A stretch of DNA of 64,000 bases from Streptomyces chilikensis. Its GTDB lineage: Bacteria; Actinomycetota; Actinomycetes; Streptomycetales; Streptomycetaceae. Location of the stretch: assembly GCF_001642695.1 (NCBI RefSeq), contig NZ_LWCC02000005.1:1012861-1076860 (forward strand). Direction: 5' to 3'. The notes under the pieces are model-generated. The model did no database searches and was not told the origin of the DNA. It was given only the letters and a program-made list of their open reading frames with translations. The position numbers and the translations under genes were made by a program. Shown here piece after piece: positions 37,403 through 46,100 of this stretch. How positions within the stretch are numbered: the stretch's first letter is position 1; every line of letters starts with the position of its first letter.

Positions 37403-37423
37403 CATGTCCGGCACCCTGGGGGC

Positions 37424-38131
37424 GTGCCGACCACTCCTCCCCGTCCCCGTCCGCCGTTCCTCCGGTGGGCGCCGTGCCTCCTGGCCCTGCTCTTCGCGGT
37501 GGTGACCTGGCAGGTCGCCTCGCGGGGCCCCCTGGCCCGGGCGGACGAGCGGCTGGGGAGGGCGCTCGTCGAACGGGACGGGGTGTCGGCGTTCCTCGCC
37601 GACCTGGGCAACGTGGAGGTGGCCCTTCCGGTGCTGGCGGCGGCCGCCTGTCACGCGGCGTGGCGGGCGCGCGGGGCGGGGGCGCCGCGGTGGTGGACGG
37701 CGCTCGCGGTGGCCGCGGGCGCGGCGGTGGCCGTGCCGCTGGTGGTCGCCCCGCTCCAGGCGCTGATCGCCCGTCCCGGACCGCCGCCGATGGCCCCCGA
37801 CACCGGTTTCTACCCGTCGGGCCACACCGCCACGGCGGTCGTCTTCTACGGCGTGGCCGTCCTGCTCCTGCTTCCCTGGCTGCGGCGGCGTGCGGCGCGG
37901 CTCGTCGCGGCCGGGGTCTGCGTGGTCCTGGTGGCGGCCACCGCGGTCGGCCTCGTCCGCCACGGCTACCACTGGCCGCTGGACGTCCTCGGCAGCCTCG
38001 CCGCCGGCGCCGCCGCCCTCGCGACCCCGGCCGCCCTGCGCACCCGCGCCGCCCGTCAGGGCCCGTCCGGCCGTCAGAACCCGCCCGCCCGTCAGGGCCC
38101 GTCCGGCCGTCAGAACCCGTCCGCCCGTTAG
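37424..38131 (+). CDS. PAP2-family membrane phosphatase
   Basis: 235 aa, about six helices. The three phosphatase motifs are visible: APLQALIARPGPPP (Arg-Pro), FYPSGHTATAV with the catalytic PSGH, and RHGYHWPLDVLGS with the final His. The family removes phosphate from phosphatidic acid, undecaprenyl diphosphate or diacylglycerol diphosphate. The C-terminus is a tandem peptide repeat (RQGPSG/RQNPPA). GTG at 37424 follows GGGGG. The stop codon lies inside the DNA repeat and arises from one base difference, so the tail length may vary between strains. Confidence 0.9.
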   Translation: MPTTPPRPRPPFLRWAPCLLALLFAVVTWQVASRGPLARADERLGRALVERDGVSAFLADLGNVEVALPVLAAAACHAAWRARGAGAPRWWTALAVAAGAAVAVPLVVAPLQALIARPGPPPMAPDTGFYPSGHTATAVVFYGVAVLLLLPWLRRRAARLVAAGVCVVLVAATAVGLVRHGYHWPLDVLGSLAAGAAALATPAALRTRAARQGPSGRQNPPARQGPSGRQNPSAR

Positions 38132-38161
38132 GGCCCGTCCGGCCGTCAGGGTCCGTCCGGG
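38054..38161 (+). repeat. 18-bp tandem repeat, six copies
   Basis: CGTCAGGGCCCGTCCGGC and CGTCAGAACCCGCCCGCC alternate (starts 38054, 38072, 38090, 38108, 38126, 38144). Copy five reads CGTTAG, and that C-to-T change supplies the PAP2 stop at 38129-38131. The last copy overlaps the end of the convergent hypothetical gene. Confidence 0.93.
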
Positions 38162-38673
38162 CGTTCCCGTCGTCGCCCGGAGGGCGGCCGCGCGGCGGAC
38201 CGGGAACGGCCGGGGAGGGCCCGGCCTCCGGTCGGCCCCGCCACCGCCTCGTGCACGGCGATCTCCAGCCGCACGGGGTCCGTCAGCAGCCCCGTCCCGC
38301 CGGGCGGGACCAGCCGGCGCGTCCTCGCCCCGCGCACCCGTCCGGGGTCCGGGCCGACCACCCAGGTGCCGCGCCCCGCCGCCCGGACCCCCGTGCCGAG
38401 CCACCGCCCGGCGGTGCCGGGCGGGACCAGGAACCCCACCCGCTCCCCGTCGAAGCCGACCGGCACCGGACCCGGCCGGCCGGGGCACCGCAGCACCGCC
38501 GGCGTGGCGCGGCCCGGCCCGCCCGGCAGTGTCAGCACGTCCCAGCCCTTCCCGGCGGGCAGCAGGACCACGCCGTCGGCGCGCCGGGCCCATTCCCTGC
38601 GGCATGCGGCCGGATCGGGGACGACCGACGCCGGCCACTCGACCGCCCGCCTCGCCACAGCCGTCCCGTGCAT
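38146..38673 (-). CDS. Conserved Streptomyces hypothetical protein, weakly primase/polymerase-like
   Basis: 175 aa from the ATG at 38673 with GAGGAGG nine bases upstream. Conserved stretches are GVVLLPAGKGWDVLTLPGGP, VGFDGERVGFLVPPGTAGRW and LGTGVRAAGRGTWVVGPDPG. This layout recalls small Streptomyces proteins with weak similarity to the N-terminal domain of bifunctional primase/polymerases, but no catalytic residues stand out. The last 25 residues are Arg/Gly-rich and partly encoded by the 18-bp repeat. No function is proposed. Confidence 0.75.
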   Translation of the reverse strand: MHGTAVARRAVEWPASVVPDPAACRREWARRADGVVLLPAGKGWDVLTLPGGPGRATPAVLRCPGRPGPVPVGFDGERVGFLVPPGTAGRWLGTGVRAAGRGTWVVGPDPGRVRGARTRRLVPPGGTGLLTDPVRLEIAVHEAVAGPTGGRALPGRSRSAARPPSGRRRERPDGP

Positions 38674-38833
38674 CCGCGGAGCCTCCTCGTCGCCGGGGTG
38701 CCGCCGCCGTGCCGACGGCACTCCTCCGGGGGAGGGAGGCGGTGGCGCCCCGGTCATTGCGCGACTTCCGCGCAGCCACCCGTTCGGGTGAGGGTGGCCG
38801 CGCGGAAGGACGGTGGCCGGCGGGGCGGCGCGG

Positions 38834-40252
38834 TCAGCTGTCGAACCCGAGCCCCACCCGGTCCAGCGCCCGCAGCCAGACGTTCCGTCTGCCCCCGTTC
38901 ACGTCGGCCCGGGCCAGCGACCACCGGGTGAGCGCGATGCCGGTCCAGGCGAACGGCTCGGGCGGGAACGGCAGCGGCTTGGACCGCACCATCTCCAGCG
39001 CCGTCCGCTCGGTGGTCCCGCCGTCCAGCAGGTCCAGCACCACCTGCGCGCCGAACCGGGTGGCGCCCACGCCCAGCCCCGTGTAGCCGACGGAGTAGCC
39101 GACCCGCCCCCGGTGCGCCGTGCCGAAGAACGGCGCGAACCGCGAGCAGGTGTCGATGGCGCCGCCCCAGGCGTGGGTGAAGCGCACTCCCTCCAGCTGC
39201 GGGAAGCAGCCGAAGAACTGCTCGGCGAGGGCCGCGAAGGTCTCGGGGCGGCTGTCGTACTCGGCGCGCACCTGCCCCCCGTAGCGGTAGACGGCGTCGT
39301 AGCCGCCCCACAGGATCCGGTTGTCGGCGGTGAGCCGGAAGTAGTGGAACTGGTTGGCAAGGTCCGCCAGCCCCTGGCGGCCCCGCCACCCGAGCGAGGC
39401 GGACTGCGCCCCGGTCAGGGGCTCGGTCACCAGGGCGTAGTCGTAGACCGGCACCGTGTACGGCCGTACCCGGCGCAGCAGGCTGGGGAAGACGTTGGTG
39501 GCCAGGGCCACCTTCCCGGCCCGCACCGATCCGTAGGGCGTGGACACCGTGACGCCGGCGCCCTGCCGCCGCAGCGAGAGCGCCGGACTGTGCTCGTGGA
39601 TCCGGACGCCCAGCTCCAGGCAGGCCCTCTTCAGCTCCCAGGCCAGTTTGGCCGGGTGGACCAGGGCGACGCCCCGCCGGTCGTACAGCCCGGCGAGGAA
39701 GGTCGGGGAGTCCACCTGGGCGCGCACGCCCTCGGCGTCGAGGAGTTCGACGCCGTCGGCGAGTCCGTGGGCCTCCATCAGCCGGTACAGCTCGCGCATC
39801 TCGCCGACCTGGTGCGGTTCGGTGGCGAGGTCGATCTCCCCGGTGCGCTCGAACTCGCAGTCCATGCCGTACCGGGCGACGGTGTCCTCGATGGCGTCGA
39901 GGTTGCGCGCGCCCAGTTCCTCCAGGACGCCGATCTCGTCCGGCCACCGGGAGAGCCCGTTGGCGAGTCCGTGGGTGAGGGAGGCGGCGCAGAAGCCGCC
40001 GTTGCGCCCCGAGGCGGCCCAGGCCACCTCCTTGCCCTCCAGCAGCAGGACGTCGCGGCCCGGGTCGCGTTCCTTGGCGAGCAGCGCGGTCCACAGTCCG
40101 CTGTACCCGCCGCCGACCACCAGCAGGTCGCAGGTGGCGGCGGCGGTGAGGGCGGGCTCGGGGCGGGGCCTTCCGGGGTCCTCCAGCCAGTAGGCGGCCG
40201 GCCGGGCCTCGGCGAGAGACTTGGTCCAACGGTTCATGGCTCCAGGGGCCAT
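38834..40252 (-). CDS. FAD-dependent amine oxidoreductase (PuuB/DadA-like)
   Basis: 472 aa. Dinucleotide-binding motif VVGGGYSGLWTALLAKERDP (glycines 47-52), then SGRNGGFCAASLTHGLANG, and a C-terminal FAD-contacting WGGAIDTCSRFAPFFG with YTGLGVGATRFGAQV. This is the DAO branch that includes gamma-glutamylputrescine oxidase. It lies 31 bp after the transporter gene of the pot operon and is its last gene, so oxidation of an imported polyamine or its derivative is the likely role. The ATG at 40252 has GGGGAG nine bases upstream. Confidence 0.88.
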   Translation of the reverse strand: MAPGAMNRWTKSLAEARPAAYWLEDPGRPRPEPALTAAATCDLLVVGGGYSGLWTALLAKERDPGRDVLLLEGKEVAWAASGRNGGFCAASLTHGLANGLSRWPDEIGVLEELGARNLDAIEDTVARYGMDCEFERTGEIDLATEPHQVGEMRELYRLMEAHGLADGVELLDAEGVRAQVDSPTFLAGLYDRRGVALVHPAKLAWELKRACLELGVRIHEHSPALSLRRQGAGVTVSTPYGSVRAGKVALATNVFPSLLRRVRPYTVPVYDYALVTEPLTGAQSASLGWRGRQGLADLANQFHYFRLTADNRILWGGYDAVYRYGGQVRAEYDSRPETFAALAEQFFGCFPQLEGVRFTHAWGGAIDTCSRFAPFFGTAHRGRVGYSVGYTGLGVGATRFGAQVVLDLLDGGTTERTALEMVRSKPLPFPPEPFAWTGIALTRWSLARADVNGGRRNVWLRALDRVGLGFDS

Positions 40253-40283
40253 GAATCTCAACTCCCCACAGGATGTGTTGTTG

Positions 40284-41084
40284 TCACGCCTTCATGCGTT
40301 TTCGGCCGTTGCCCACGGCCATGGAGACGACGACGACCAGCACGGCGACGAGGAACATGGCCGTGCCGACGACGTTGATCTGGACGGGGGTCCCGCGCTG
40401 CGCCGATCCCCAGACGTACATGGGGAAGGTGACCGTGGAACCCGCGGTGAAGTTGGTGATGATGAAGTCGTCGAAGGAGAGCGCGAAGGCGAGGAGCGCG
40501 CCGGCGGCGATGCCGGGCCAGGCGATGGGCAGGGTGACGCGGAGGAAGGTCTGCGCCGGTCCGGCGTAGAGGTCCTGCGCGGCCTGTTCCAGGCGCGGGT
40601 CCATCGACATCACGCGCGCCTTGACGGCGGTGACGACGAAGCTGAGGCAGAACATGACGTGGGCGATCAGCACCGTCCAGAAGCCCAGCCGCGCGCCCGT
40701 GTTGAGGAACAGGGTGAGCAGCGAGGCGGCCATCACGACCTCGGGCATCGCCATCGGGAGGAAGATCAGCGAGTTGACCGCGCCGCGCGCCCGGAACCGG
40801 TACCGGGCCAGGGCGAAGGCGGTCGTGGTGCCGAGGACGGTGGCGGCGAGGGTCGCCCAGAGGGCGAGCTGCAGGCTCAGCGCGAGCGAGTCGCAGAGCC
40901 CGTCGACGCCGCACGGGTCGGTCCAGGCGTCGGTGGAGAACTCGTTCCAGGCGTAGTTGAAACGCCCGGAGGGGTCGTTGAAGGAGAACACCGTCACGAC
41001 GACGTTGGGCAGCAGCAGGTAGCCGAGCGTCAGCAGCCCGAAGATCACGACGAGGCGGCGCCGGAACCAGGTGAGCAGGGCCAT
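40284..41084 (-). CDS. potC: Polyamine ABC transporter permease (PotC/PotI type)
   Basis: 266 aa with six helices. The EAA motif is EQAAQDLYAGPAQTFLRVTL, followed by LLAFALSFDDFIITNFTAG, the signature of PotC/PotI. ATG at 41084 shares a base with the stop of the previous permease (TGATG). Part of the putrescine/spermidine importer; symbol by family rather than by proven orthology. Confidence 0.92.
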   Translation of the reverse strand: MALLTWFRRRLVVIFGLLTLGYLLLPNVVVTVFSFNDPSGRFNYAWNEFSTDAWTDPCGVDGLCDSLALSLQLALWATLAATVLGTTTAFALARYRFRARGAVNSLIFLPMAMPEVVMAASLLTLFLNTGARLGFWTVLIAHVMFCLSFVVTAVKARVMSMDPRLEQAAQDLYAGPAQTFLRVTLPIAWPGIAAGALLAFALSFDDFIITNFTAGSTVTFPMYVWGSAQRGTPVQINVVGTAMFLVAVLVVVVSMAVGNGRKRMKA

Positions 41085-42022
41085 CAGACGAGGTCCTCCG
41101 TCCCGGAGCGGCGGATGTGGACGCTGACGGCCACCAGGATCACGGCCATCAGGATGAAGGAGAGGGCCGCGGCGGTCGGATAGTCCAGGACGCGCAGGAA
41201 CTGTGTCTGGACGACGTTGCCGATCATGCGGGTGTCGGTGGAGCCCAGCAGGTCGGCGTTGACGTAGTCGCCGCCCGCCGGGATGAAGGTCAGCAGCGTC
41301 CCGGCCGTCACTCCCGGCATGGAGAGCGGCAGGGTCACCTTGCGGAAGACGGTGGCGGGGCGGGCGTAGAGGTCGGCGGCCGCCTCGTGCAGGCGCGGGT
41401 CGATGCGCTCCAGCGAGGTGTAGAGCGGAAGGACCATGAAGGGCAGGAAGTTGTAGGTGAGGCCGCAGACCACGGCCAGCGGCGTGGCCAGGACGCGCTC
41501 CCCGTCGGTGAGGCCGAGTCCGGCGGTCACGTCGAGGACGTGCAGGGTGTTCAGCGCGTCGACCACCGCTCCCCCGTCGGCCAGGATCGTCTTCCAGGCG
41601 AGGGTGCGGACCAGGAAGCTGGTGAAGAACGGCGCGATCACCAGGATCATGATCAGGTTGCGCCACCGTCCGGCCCGGAAGGCGATCAGGTAGGCCAGCG
41701 GGTAGCCGAGCAGCAGGCAGAGCGCGGTGGCGGTGCCCGCGTAGAGGACCGAGCGCAGGAACTGCGGCCAGTACTCGGCGAGCGCCTCCGTGTAGGTGGC
41801 GAACCGCCAGGTCACCTCGTAGCCGGCCTCCAGCGACCCGGTCTGGACCGAGGTGGAGGCCTGGTAGACCACCGGCAGCACGAAGAAGACCAGCAGCCAG
41901 AGCAGGCCGGGCAGGAGCAGCAGGTAGGGGGTGAGCCGGCCGCGCCGGCGCGCGGGGGCGGCCTCCTCCGCGGCGGCGGCCGGCGCGGGCGGGGGCGGCC
42001 CGGTGAGGGCGGTGGAGCTCAT
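41084..42022 (-). CDS. potB: Polyamine ABC transporter permease (PotB/PotH type)
   Basis: 312 aa. A 30-residue Ala/Pro-rich cytoplasmic start precedes six helices. EAAADLYARPATVFRKVTLP is the EAA loop and TFIPAGGDYVNADLLGSTDT is typical of PotB/PotH. ATG at 42022 overlaps the ATPase stop as ATGA. Pairs with the PotC-type permease. Confidence 0.92.
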   Translation of the reverse strand: MSSTALTGPPPPAPAAAAEEAAPARRRGRLTPYLLLLPGLLWLLVFFVLPVVYQASTSVQTGSLEAGYEVTWRFATYTEALAEYWPQFLRSVLYAGTATALCLLLGYPLAYLIAFRAGRWRNLIMILVIAPFFTSFLVRTLAWKTILADGGAVVDALNTLHVLDVTAGLGLTDGERVLATPLAVVCGLTYNFLPFMVLPLYTSLERIDPRLHEAAADLYARPATVFRKVTLPLSMPGVTAGTLLTFIPAGGDYVNADLLGSTDTRMIGNVVQTQFLRVLDYPTAAALSFILMAVILVAVSVHIRRSGTEDLV

Positions 42023-43293
42023 CCGGCCGCCTCCTTCACGCCGCCGCCGGTCCCGCCGGTGCTCCCGGCCCGCGCGGGGTTCCCGGCCGTCCCGGGGGCT
42101 TCCTCCGTGCGGGCGGCGGTGGCCGGCTCGACCCGCTCGACCCCGGCCTCGATGTCCTGGGCGGCGTCCAGGGCGAAGGTGTGGGCCCGGTCCCAGTGCA
42201 GGACCACCTGTGCGCCGGGCGCCAGACGGGGGTCGCGGTCGACGTTCTGCGCGTACACCGCGAGGCCCTTTCCGGCGGGGCTGTCGACCAGGTACTGGGT
42301 GGAGACGCCGAGGAAGCTCGCCTCGGTGATCACCCCGGTGACCCGGTTCCGGCCGTCGGGTATCCGCCCGGCCTCGTCCGCCAGGGTCAGCGCGGCCTTC
42401 TCCGGCCGCACGCCGACCAGCAGCCTGGCGCCGGTCCCGGCGGGGGCGGAGCAGCGCCCGGCGGGGACGCCCAGCCCGCCGCCGCCGGCGCGCACCAGGA
42501 TCTCGCCGCCGGCCGTGGAGGCGACCTCGGCCTCGATCAGGTTGGAGGTGCCGAGGAAGTTGGCGACGAAGGTGGTGGCCGGGTTCTCGTAGAGGTCGGC
42601 GGGCGCGCCGAGTTGCTCGACGCGGCCGGCGTTCATCACGGCGACCGTGTCGGCCATGGTCATGGCCTCCTCCTGGTCGTGCGTGACGTGGATGAAGGTG
42701 ATGCCGACCTCGGTCTGGATCCGCTTGAGCTCGAGCTGCATCCGCCGGCGCAGCTTGAGGTCGAGGGCGCCGAGCGGCTCGTCCAGCAGCAGCACCTTGG
42801 GGTGGTTGATCAGGGCGCGGGCCACCGCGACCCGCTGCTGCTGTCCGCCGGAGAGCTGGTGCGGCTTGCGGTGGGCGTGCTCGCCGAGCTGGACCAGGTC
42901 GAGCATGTCCCGGACCTGCTTCCTCACCGACCTGACGCCGCGGCGGCGCAGGCCGAAGGCGACGTTCTCGAAGACGTCCAGGTGGGGGAAGAGCGCGTAG
43001 GACTGGAAGACGGTGTTCACCGGCCGCTTGTACGGGGGCAGCCGGGTGACGTCCTGCCGGCCGAGGTGGACGGAGCCGCTGCTGGGCTCCTCCAGGCCGG
43101 CGATCATCCTCAGGGTGGTGGTCTTGCCGCAGCCGGAGGCGCCGAGCAGGGCGAAGAAGGAGCCCTCGGGGACGGTGAGGTCGAGCGGGTGGACGGCCGT
43201 GAAGTCGCCGTACGTCCTGCTGATGCCGCTGAGGCGGACGTCCCCGCCGTCGCCGGGGGCGGTGGTACCGGTCGTCTCTGTCACGTCTCTCAC
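42019..43293 (-). CDS. potA: Polyamine ABC transporter ATPase (PotA/PotG type)
   Basis: 424 aa. Walker A GASGCGKTT, Q-loop VFQSYALFPH, signature LSGGQQQRVAVARAL, Walker B VLLLDEPLGALD, switch His in HVTHDQEEAM, and a C-terminal TOBE domain (about 300-390). An Ala/Glu/Gly-rich tail follows. GTG at 43293 overlaps the binding-protein stop as GTGA; a GTG three codons on is an alternative. Energises the PotBC permease. Confidence 0.94.
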   Translation of the reverse strand: MRDVTETTGTTAPGDGGDVRLSGISRTYGDFTAVHPLDLTVPEGSFFALLGASGCGKTTTLRMIAGLEEPSSGSVHLGRQDVTRLPPYKRPVNTVFQSYALFPHLDVFENVAFGLRRRGVRSVRKQVRDMLDLVQLGEHAHRKPHQLSGGQQQRVAVARALINHPKVLLLDEPLGALDLKLRRRMQLELKRIQTEVGITFIHVTHDQEEAMTMADTVAVMNAGRVEQLGAPADLYENPATTFVANFLGTSNLIEAEVASTAGGEILVRAGGGGLGVPAGRCSAPAGTGARLLVGVRPEKAALTLADEAGRIPDGRNRVTGVITEASFLGVSTQYLVDSPAGKGLAVYAQNVDRDPRLAPGAQVVLHWDRAHTFALDAAQDIEAGVERVEPATAARTEEAPGTAGNPARAGSTGGTGGGVKEAAG

Positions 43294-44519
43294 GCCCCTG
43301 TCAGCTTGGCGAACTTGGCTTCGTAGGCCGTCTCTTCCTCGTCGCTCAGGGAGCGGAACGCCCGGGACCTCTCGGCCATGGCCCGGTCGGGGAGGATCAG
43401 CGGGTCGGCGGCGGCGTCCGGGTCGATGGCGGCGAGCTCCTCCTTGACGCCGTCGACCGGGCAGACGTAGTTGATGTACGCGGCGAGCCGGGCCGCCATC
43501 GCCGGCTGGTAGTAGTGGTCGATCAGCCGCTCGGCGTTGGTCTTGTGCCGCGCGTGGGCGGGGACCAGCAGGTTGTCCGTGGACGTCAGGTAGCCGCTGT
43601 CGGGGACCACGAAGTCGATCTCGGGGCTGTCGGCCTTGAGCTGGACGACGTCCCCGGCCCAGGCGAGGCAGGCGGCGAAGTCCCCGCTGGTGAGGTCGGC
43701 GGTGTAGTCGTTGCCGGTGAAGCGGCGTATCTGGCCCCTGTCGACGGCCTTCTGGAGGCGGGCGAGGGCCGCGTCGTAGTCGTCGTCGGTGAAGTCGCCG
43801 GGGTCCTTGCCCATGTCCAGCAGGGCCATGCCCATGGTGTCGCGCATCTCGGTGAGCATGCCGACCCGGCCCTTGAGCCTCGGGTTGTCCAGCAGGTCCG
43901 ACACGGACCTCACCTCGATGCCGTCGAGCGCCTTCTTGTTGTACGCGATGACGGTGGAGATGGCGGTCCACGGATACGAGTAGGCGCGGCCCGGGTCCCA
44001 GTCCGGCGAGCGGAACTGGGCGGAGAGGTTGGCGTAGGCGGTGGGCAGGTTGGAGGGGTCGAGTTTCTGCGCCCAGCCGAGGCGGATCATGCGGGCGGCG
44101 AGCCAGTCGGTGACGCAGACCAGGTCGCGGCCGGTGTCCTGCCCGGCGGCCAGCTGGGGCTTGATCTTCGCGAAGAATTCGTTGTTGTCGTTGATGTCCT
44201 CGCTGTACTCGACCTGGACGCCGGTCTGCCGGGTGAACGCCTCCAGGGTGGGGTGGCGGGTCTCGCTCTCGTCGACGTCCATGTACTCGGTCCAGTTGGA
44301 GAAGCTGACCGTCCTCTCCTGCGCCGAGCGGTCGTCGGCGGCGGCGGCGCCCCGCGCGTCGCCGGCCGGCGGGATGCCGCACGCGCCCAGCGCGCCGGCG
44401 CCGCCGGCCGCGAACACGCCGCCCACCGAGGCGCGCAGCAGCGAGCGGCGGGTGAGGGCGGTCCCGCGGACCGGCGAGGGACGGGCCGGGGAGGGCCGGT
44501 CTGGTTCGTACTGCTCCAT
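43290..44519 (-). CDS. potD: Polyamine-binding lipoprotein (PotD/PotF type)
   Basis: 409 aa. Tat motif LTRRSLLRASVGGVFAAGG with lipobox LGAC, so a lipid-anchored binding protein exported folded. FSNWTEYMDVDESETRHPTL and CVTDWLAARMIRLGWAQKLD match PotD/PotF proteins; acidic residues that bind amines occur in DINDNNEFF and SGDFAACLAWAGDV. ATG at 44519 with AAAGGG ten bases upstream. First gene of the potD-A-B-C-oxidase operon. Confidence 0.93.
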   Translation of the reverse strand: MEQYEPDRPSPARPSPVRGTALTRRSLLRASVGGVFAAGGAGALGACGIPPAGDARGAAAADDRSAQERTVSFSNWTEYMDVDESETRHPTLEAFTRQTGVQVEYSEDINDNNEFFAKIKPQLAAGQDTGRDLVCVTDWLAARMIRLGWAQKLDPSNLPTAYANLSAQFRSPDWDPGRAYSYPWTAISTVIAYNKKALDGIEVRSVSDLLDNPRLKGRVGMLTEMRDTMGMALLDMGKDPGDFTDDDYDAALARLQKAVDRGQIRRFTGNDYTADLTSGDFAACLAWAGDVVQLKADSPEIDFVVPDSGYLTSTDNLLVPAHARHKTNAERLIDHYYQPAMAARLAAYINYVCPVDGVKEELAAIDPDAAADPLILPDRAMAERSRAFRSLSDEEETAYEAKFAKLTGA

Positions 44520-44816
44520 GCGCGTGGCGCCCTTTCGGGTGTGCCCTTTCGGGAGGTGCCGACGGGAGGCGGCCCGCCGGGCCGGCGGTCCTGGGACGTC
44601 CGGCCGCCCGGGGGGGGTGGCGGGCGGGGACGTCGCGGCGTGATGCCTGGTCACCGGCACGGCCGGGACCGGGTGCCGATCCTGACAGAGCAACGGCCCC
44701 CCAACAAGGGATTCCGTTGTTGCCTTTTGGTTAATCGACGGAATCTGTCGACCGGGCGTCGGTCACCGGAGAAATCCAGGGGCCGGGTGCCGGTGATCCG
44801 TGCGATCGTGGCGGAC
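44520..44816. promoter_or_regulatory. Divergent pot/NADAR promoter region with an inverted repeat
   Basis: GATTCCGT (44710-44717) and ACGGAATC (44738-44745) are perfect inverted arms 20 bp apart, flanking the AT-rich TTGCCTTTTGGTTAATC. That is the only AT-rich stretch in this 297-bp gap and most likely holds the pot operon promoter and an operator. The regulator is not identified. Confidence 0.55.
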
Positions 44817-45377
44817 ATGCGAACGTCTCAGGTGCGGTCCCGTGAGGACCTGGCCGGCCTGCTGCGCTCCGGCGCCCGGGCCAAGTTCCTGTACTTCTGG
44901 GGTCACCGCCCGCGGAAGGACGGCGGCGTCGGCGCGGGCTGCCTGAGCCAGTGGTGGCCGTCCCCGTTCACCGTGGACGGCCAGGACTACGCGACGGCGG
45001 AGCACTGGATGATGGCGAACAAGGCCCGCCTCTTCGGCGACGCGGAGGCCGAGCGCCGCGTCCTCGGGGCCGGCAGCCCGGCGCAGGCCAAGAACGAGGG
45101 CCGGCTGGTCCGCGGTTTCGACGAGGCGGTGTGGGAGCGCGAGCGCTTCGGCATCGTCGTCGAGGGCAGCGTGCACAAGTTCGCCGCCCACGAGGAACTG
45201 CGGGCCTTTCTGCGGGGCACCGGCGACCGCGTCCTGGTGGAGGCCAGCCCGCTCGACCGGGTCTGGGGCATAGGCCTGGCCGCCACGGACGAGCGGGCCG
45301 CGGATCCCTCGCGGTGGCGGGGGCTCAACCTGCTGGGCTTCGCCCTGATGGAGGCCCGGGACCGGCTGGTCCGCTGA
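44817..45377 (+). CDS. NADAR-family (YbiA-like) N-glycosidase
   Basis: 186 aa from the ATG at 44817. FLYFWGHRPRKDGGVGAGCL, SQWWPSPFTVDGQDYATAEH with WMMANKARLF, and the end DRVWGIGLAATDERAADPSR with WRGLNLLGFALMEAR form the NADAR signature. Known members cleave the N-glycosidic bond of early riboflavin intermediates or remove ADP-ribose from guanine in DNA. Stand-alone NADAR genes can be antitoxins to DNA-modifying ADP-ribosyltransferases, but no such partner is adjacent. Either role is possible. Confidence 0.87.
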   Translation: MRTSQVRSREDLAGLLRSGARAKFLYFWGHRPRKDGGVGAGCLSQWWPSPFTVDGQDYATAEHWMMANKARLFGDAEAERRVLGAGSPAQAKNEGRLVRGFDEAVWERERFGIVVEGSVHKFAAHEELRAFLRGTGDRVLVEASPLDRVWGIGLAATDERAADPSRWRGLNLLGFALMEARDRLVR

Positions 45378-45395
45378 GCTCCGCCGGGGACCCCG

Positions 45396-45437
45396 CCGCC
45401 GGGACGCGGGCGGCTCGCGCCGTCCGCGTCCCGGCGG
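45396..45437. terminator. 14-bp stem terminator after the NADAR gene
   Basis: CCGCCGGGACGCGG (45396-45409) pairs with 45424-45437; 19 bp after the stop, between convergent genes. Confidence 0.75.
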
Positions 45438-45458
45438 TGCGGGAAGTCCGCGCGCCGC

Positions 45459-45482
45459 GGGGCGCCTGCCGGCAGGCGCCCC
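45459..45482. terminator. 24-bp palindromic terminator before the DUF4190 stop
   Basis: GGGGCGCCTGCC is followed directly by its reverse complement, giving a perfect 24-bp palindrome 12 bp beyond the stop of the minus-strand DUF4190 gene. Two back-to-back terminators insulate the convergent pair. Confidence 0.75.
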
Positions 45483-45494
45483 GGGCCGCTCGTC

Positions 45495-45977
45495 CTACAG
45501 CGCCGCCATGGGGCCCAGCGACGCCCCGATGATGACCACCAGCACGATCGGCAGCACGATGGCGCAGATGCCGCAGATCAGGCCCGCCATGGCCATGCCC
45601 CTGTTGGTGGCCTCGCCGCGCTTCGCCTTCTGGATGCCGATCGCGCCGAAGACGATCGCGAGCACGCCCAGCAGGATGGCCAGCGGCCAGAAGCACAGGA
45701 ACACCACGCCGACGATGCCGAGCACCATCGAGGTGACGCCCATGCCGTTGGACGGCTGCGGCGGCATGCCGGCCCACTGCGGGGTGGACTGCGGCGGCAC
45801 CACGGGTCCGAAGCCCTGCGGTGCGGGCGGGGCCTGCGGCGGCGGGCCGAACGGGCTCGGCGCGGACGCGGGCGGCGGCGGCACCGCCCCCGGCTGCGGC
45901 GGCGTGCCCTCCGCGGGCTTCGCCCACGGGTCGGGCGTGCCCCCGGCGTACGGGTTGTCGGCGGTGTTGTCGGCCAT
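45495..45977 (-). CDS. DUF4190 membrane protein
   Basis: 160 aa. A Pro/Ala-rich cytoplasmic first half (75 residues) is followed by GMGVTSMVLGIVGVVFLCFW and two further helical stretches separated by IQKAKRGEATNRGMAMAGLI, the DUF4190 pattern. Such proteins are common in Streptomyces and have no defined function. ATG at 45977 is preceded by GGAGGGG. Divergent from the deaminase gene, 123 bp apart. Confidence 0.88.
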   Translation of the reverse strand: MADNTADNPYAGGTPDPWAKPAEGTPPQPGAVPPPPASAPSPFGPPPQAPPAPQGFGPVVPPQSTPQWAGMPPQPSNGMGVTSMVLGIVGVVFLCFWPLAILLGVLAIVFGAIGIQKAKRGEATNRGMAMAGLICGICAIVLPIVLVVIIGASLGPMAAL

Positions 45978-46100
45978 GCGGTGGCTGTCCCCTCCTGCTT
46001 CGCCGCGTACGCCATCCGTACGCGGACGCGCCATCCTATGGCCCACGGCGGCGCCCCCGGGGGGCGGCCCTACGATGATGCGGACCCAGGGAGGACCTCC

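Noticed and set aside
37109-37423. In-frame upstream extension of the PAP2 ORF
   Set aside because: It reads through the 16-bp hairpin and has no hydrophobic or conserved sequence; GTG 37424 gives the normal PAP2 start.
38146-38673. Calling the hypothetical protein a DNA primase
   Set aside because: The resemblance is to a weakly related Streptomyces family; no catalytic acidic triad or zinc motif is visible.
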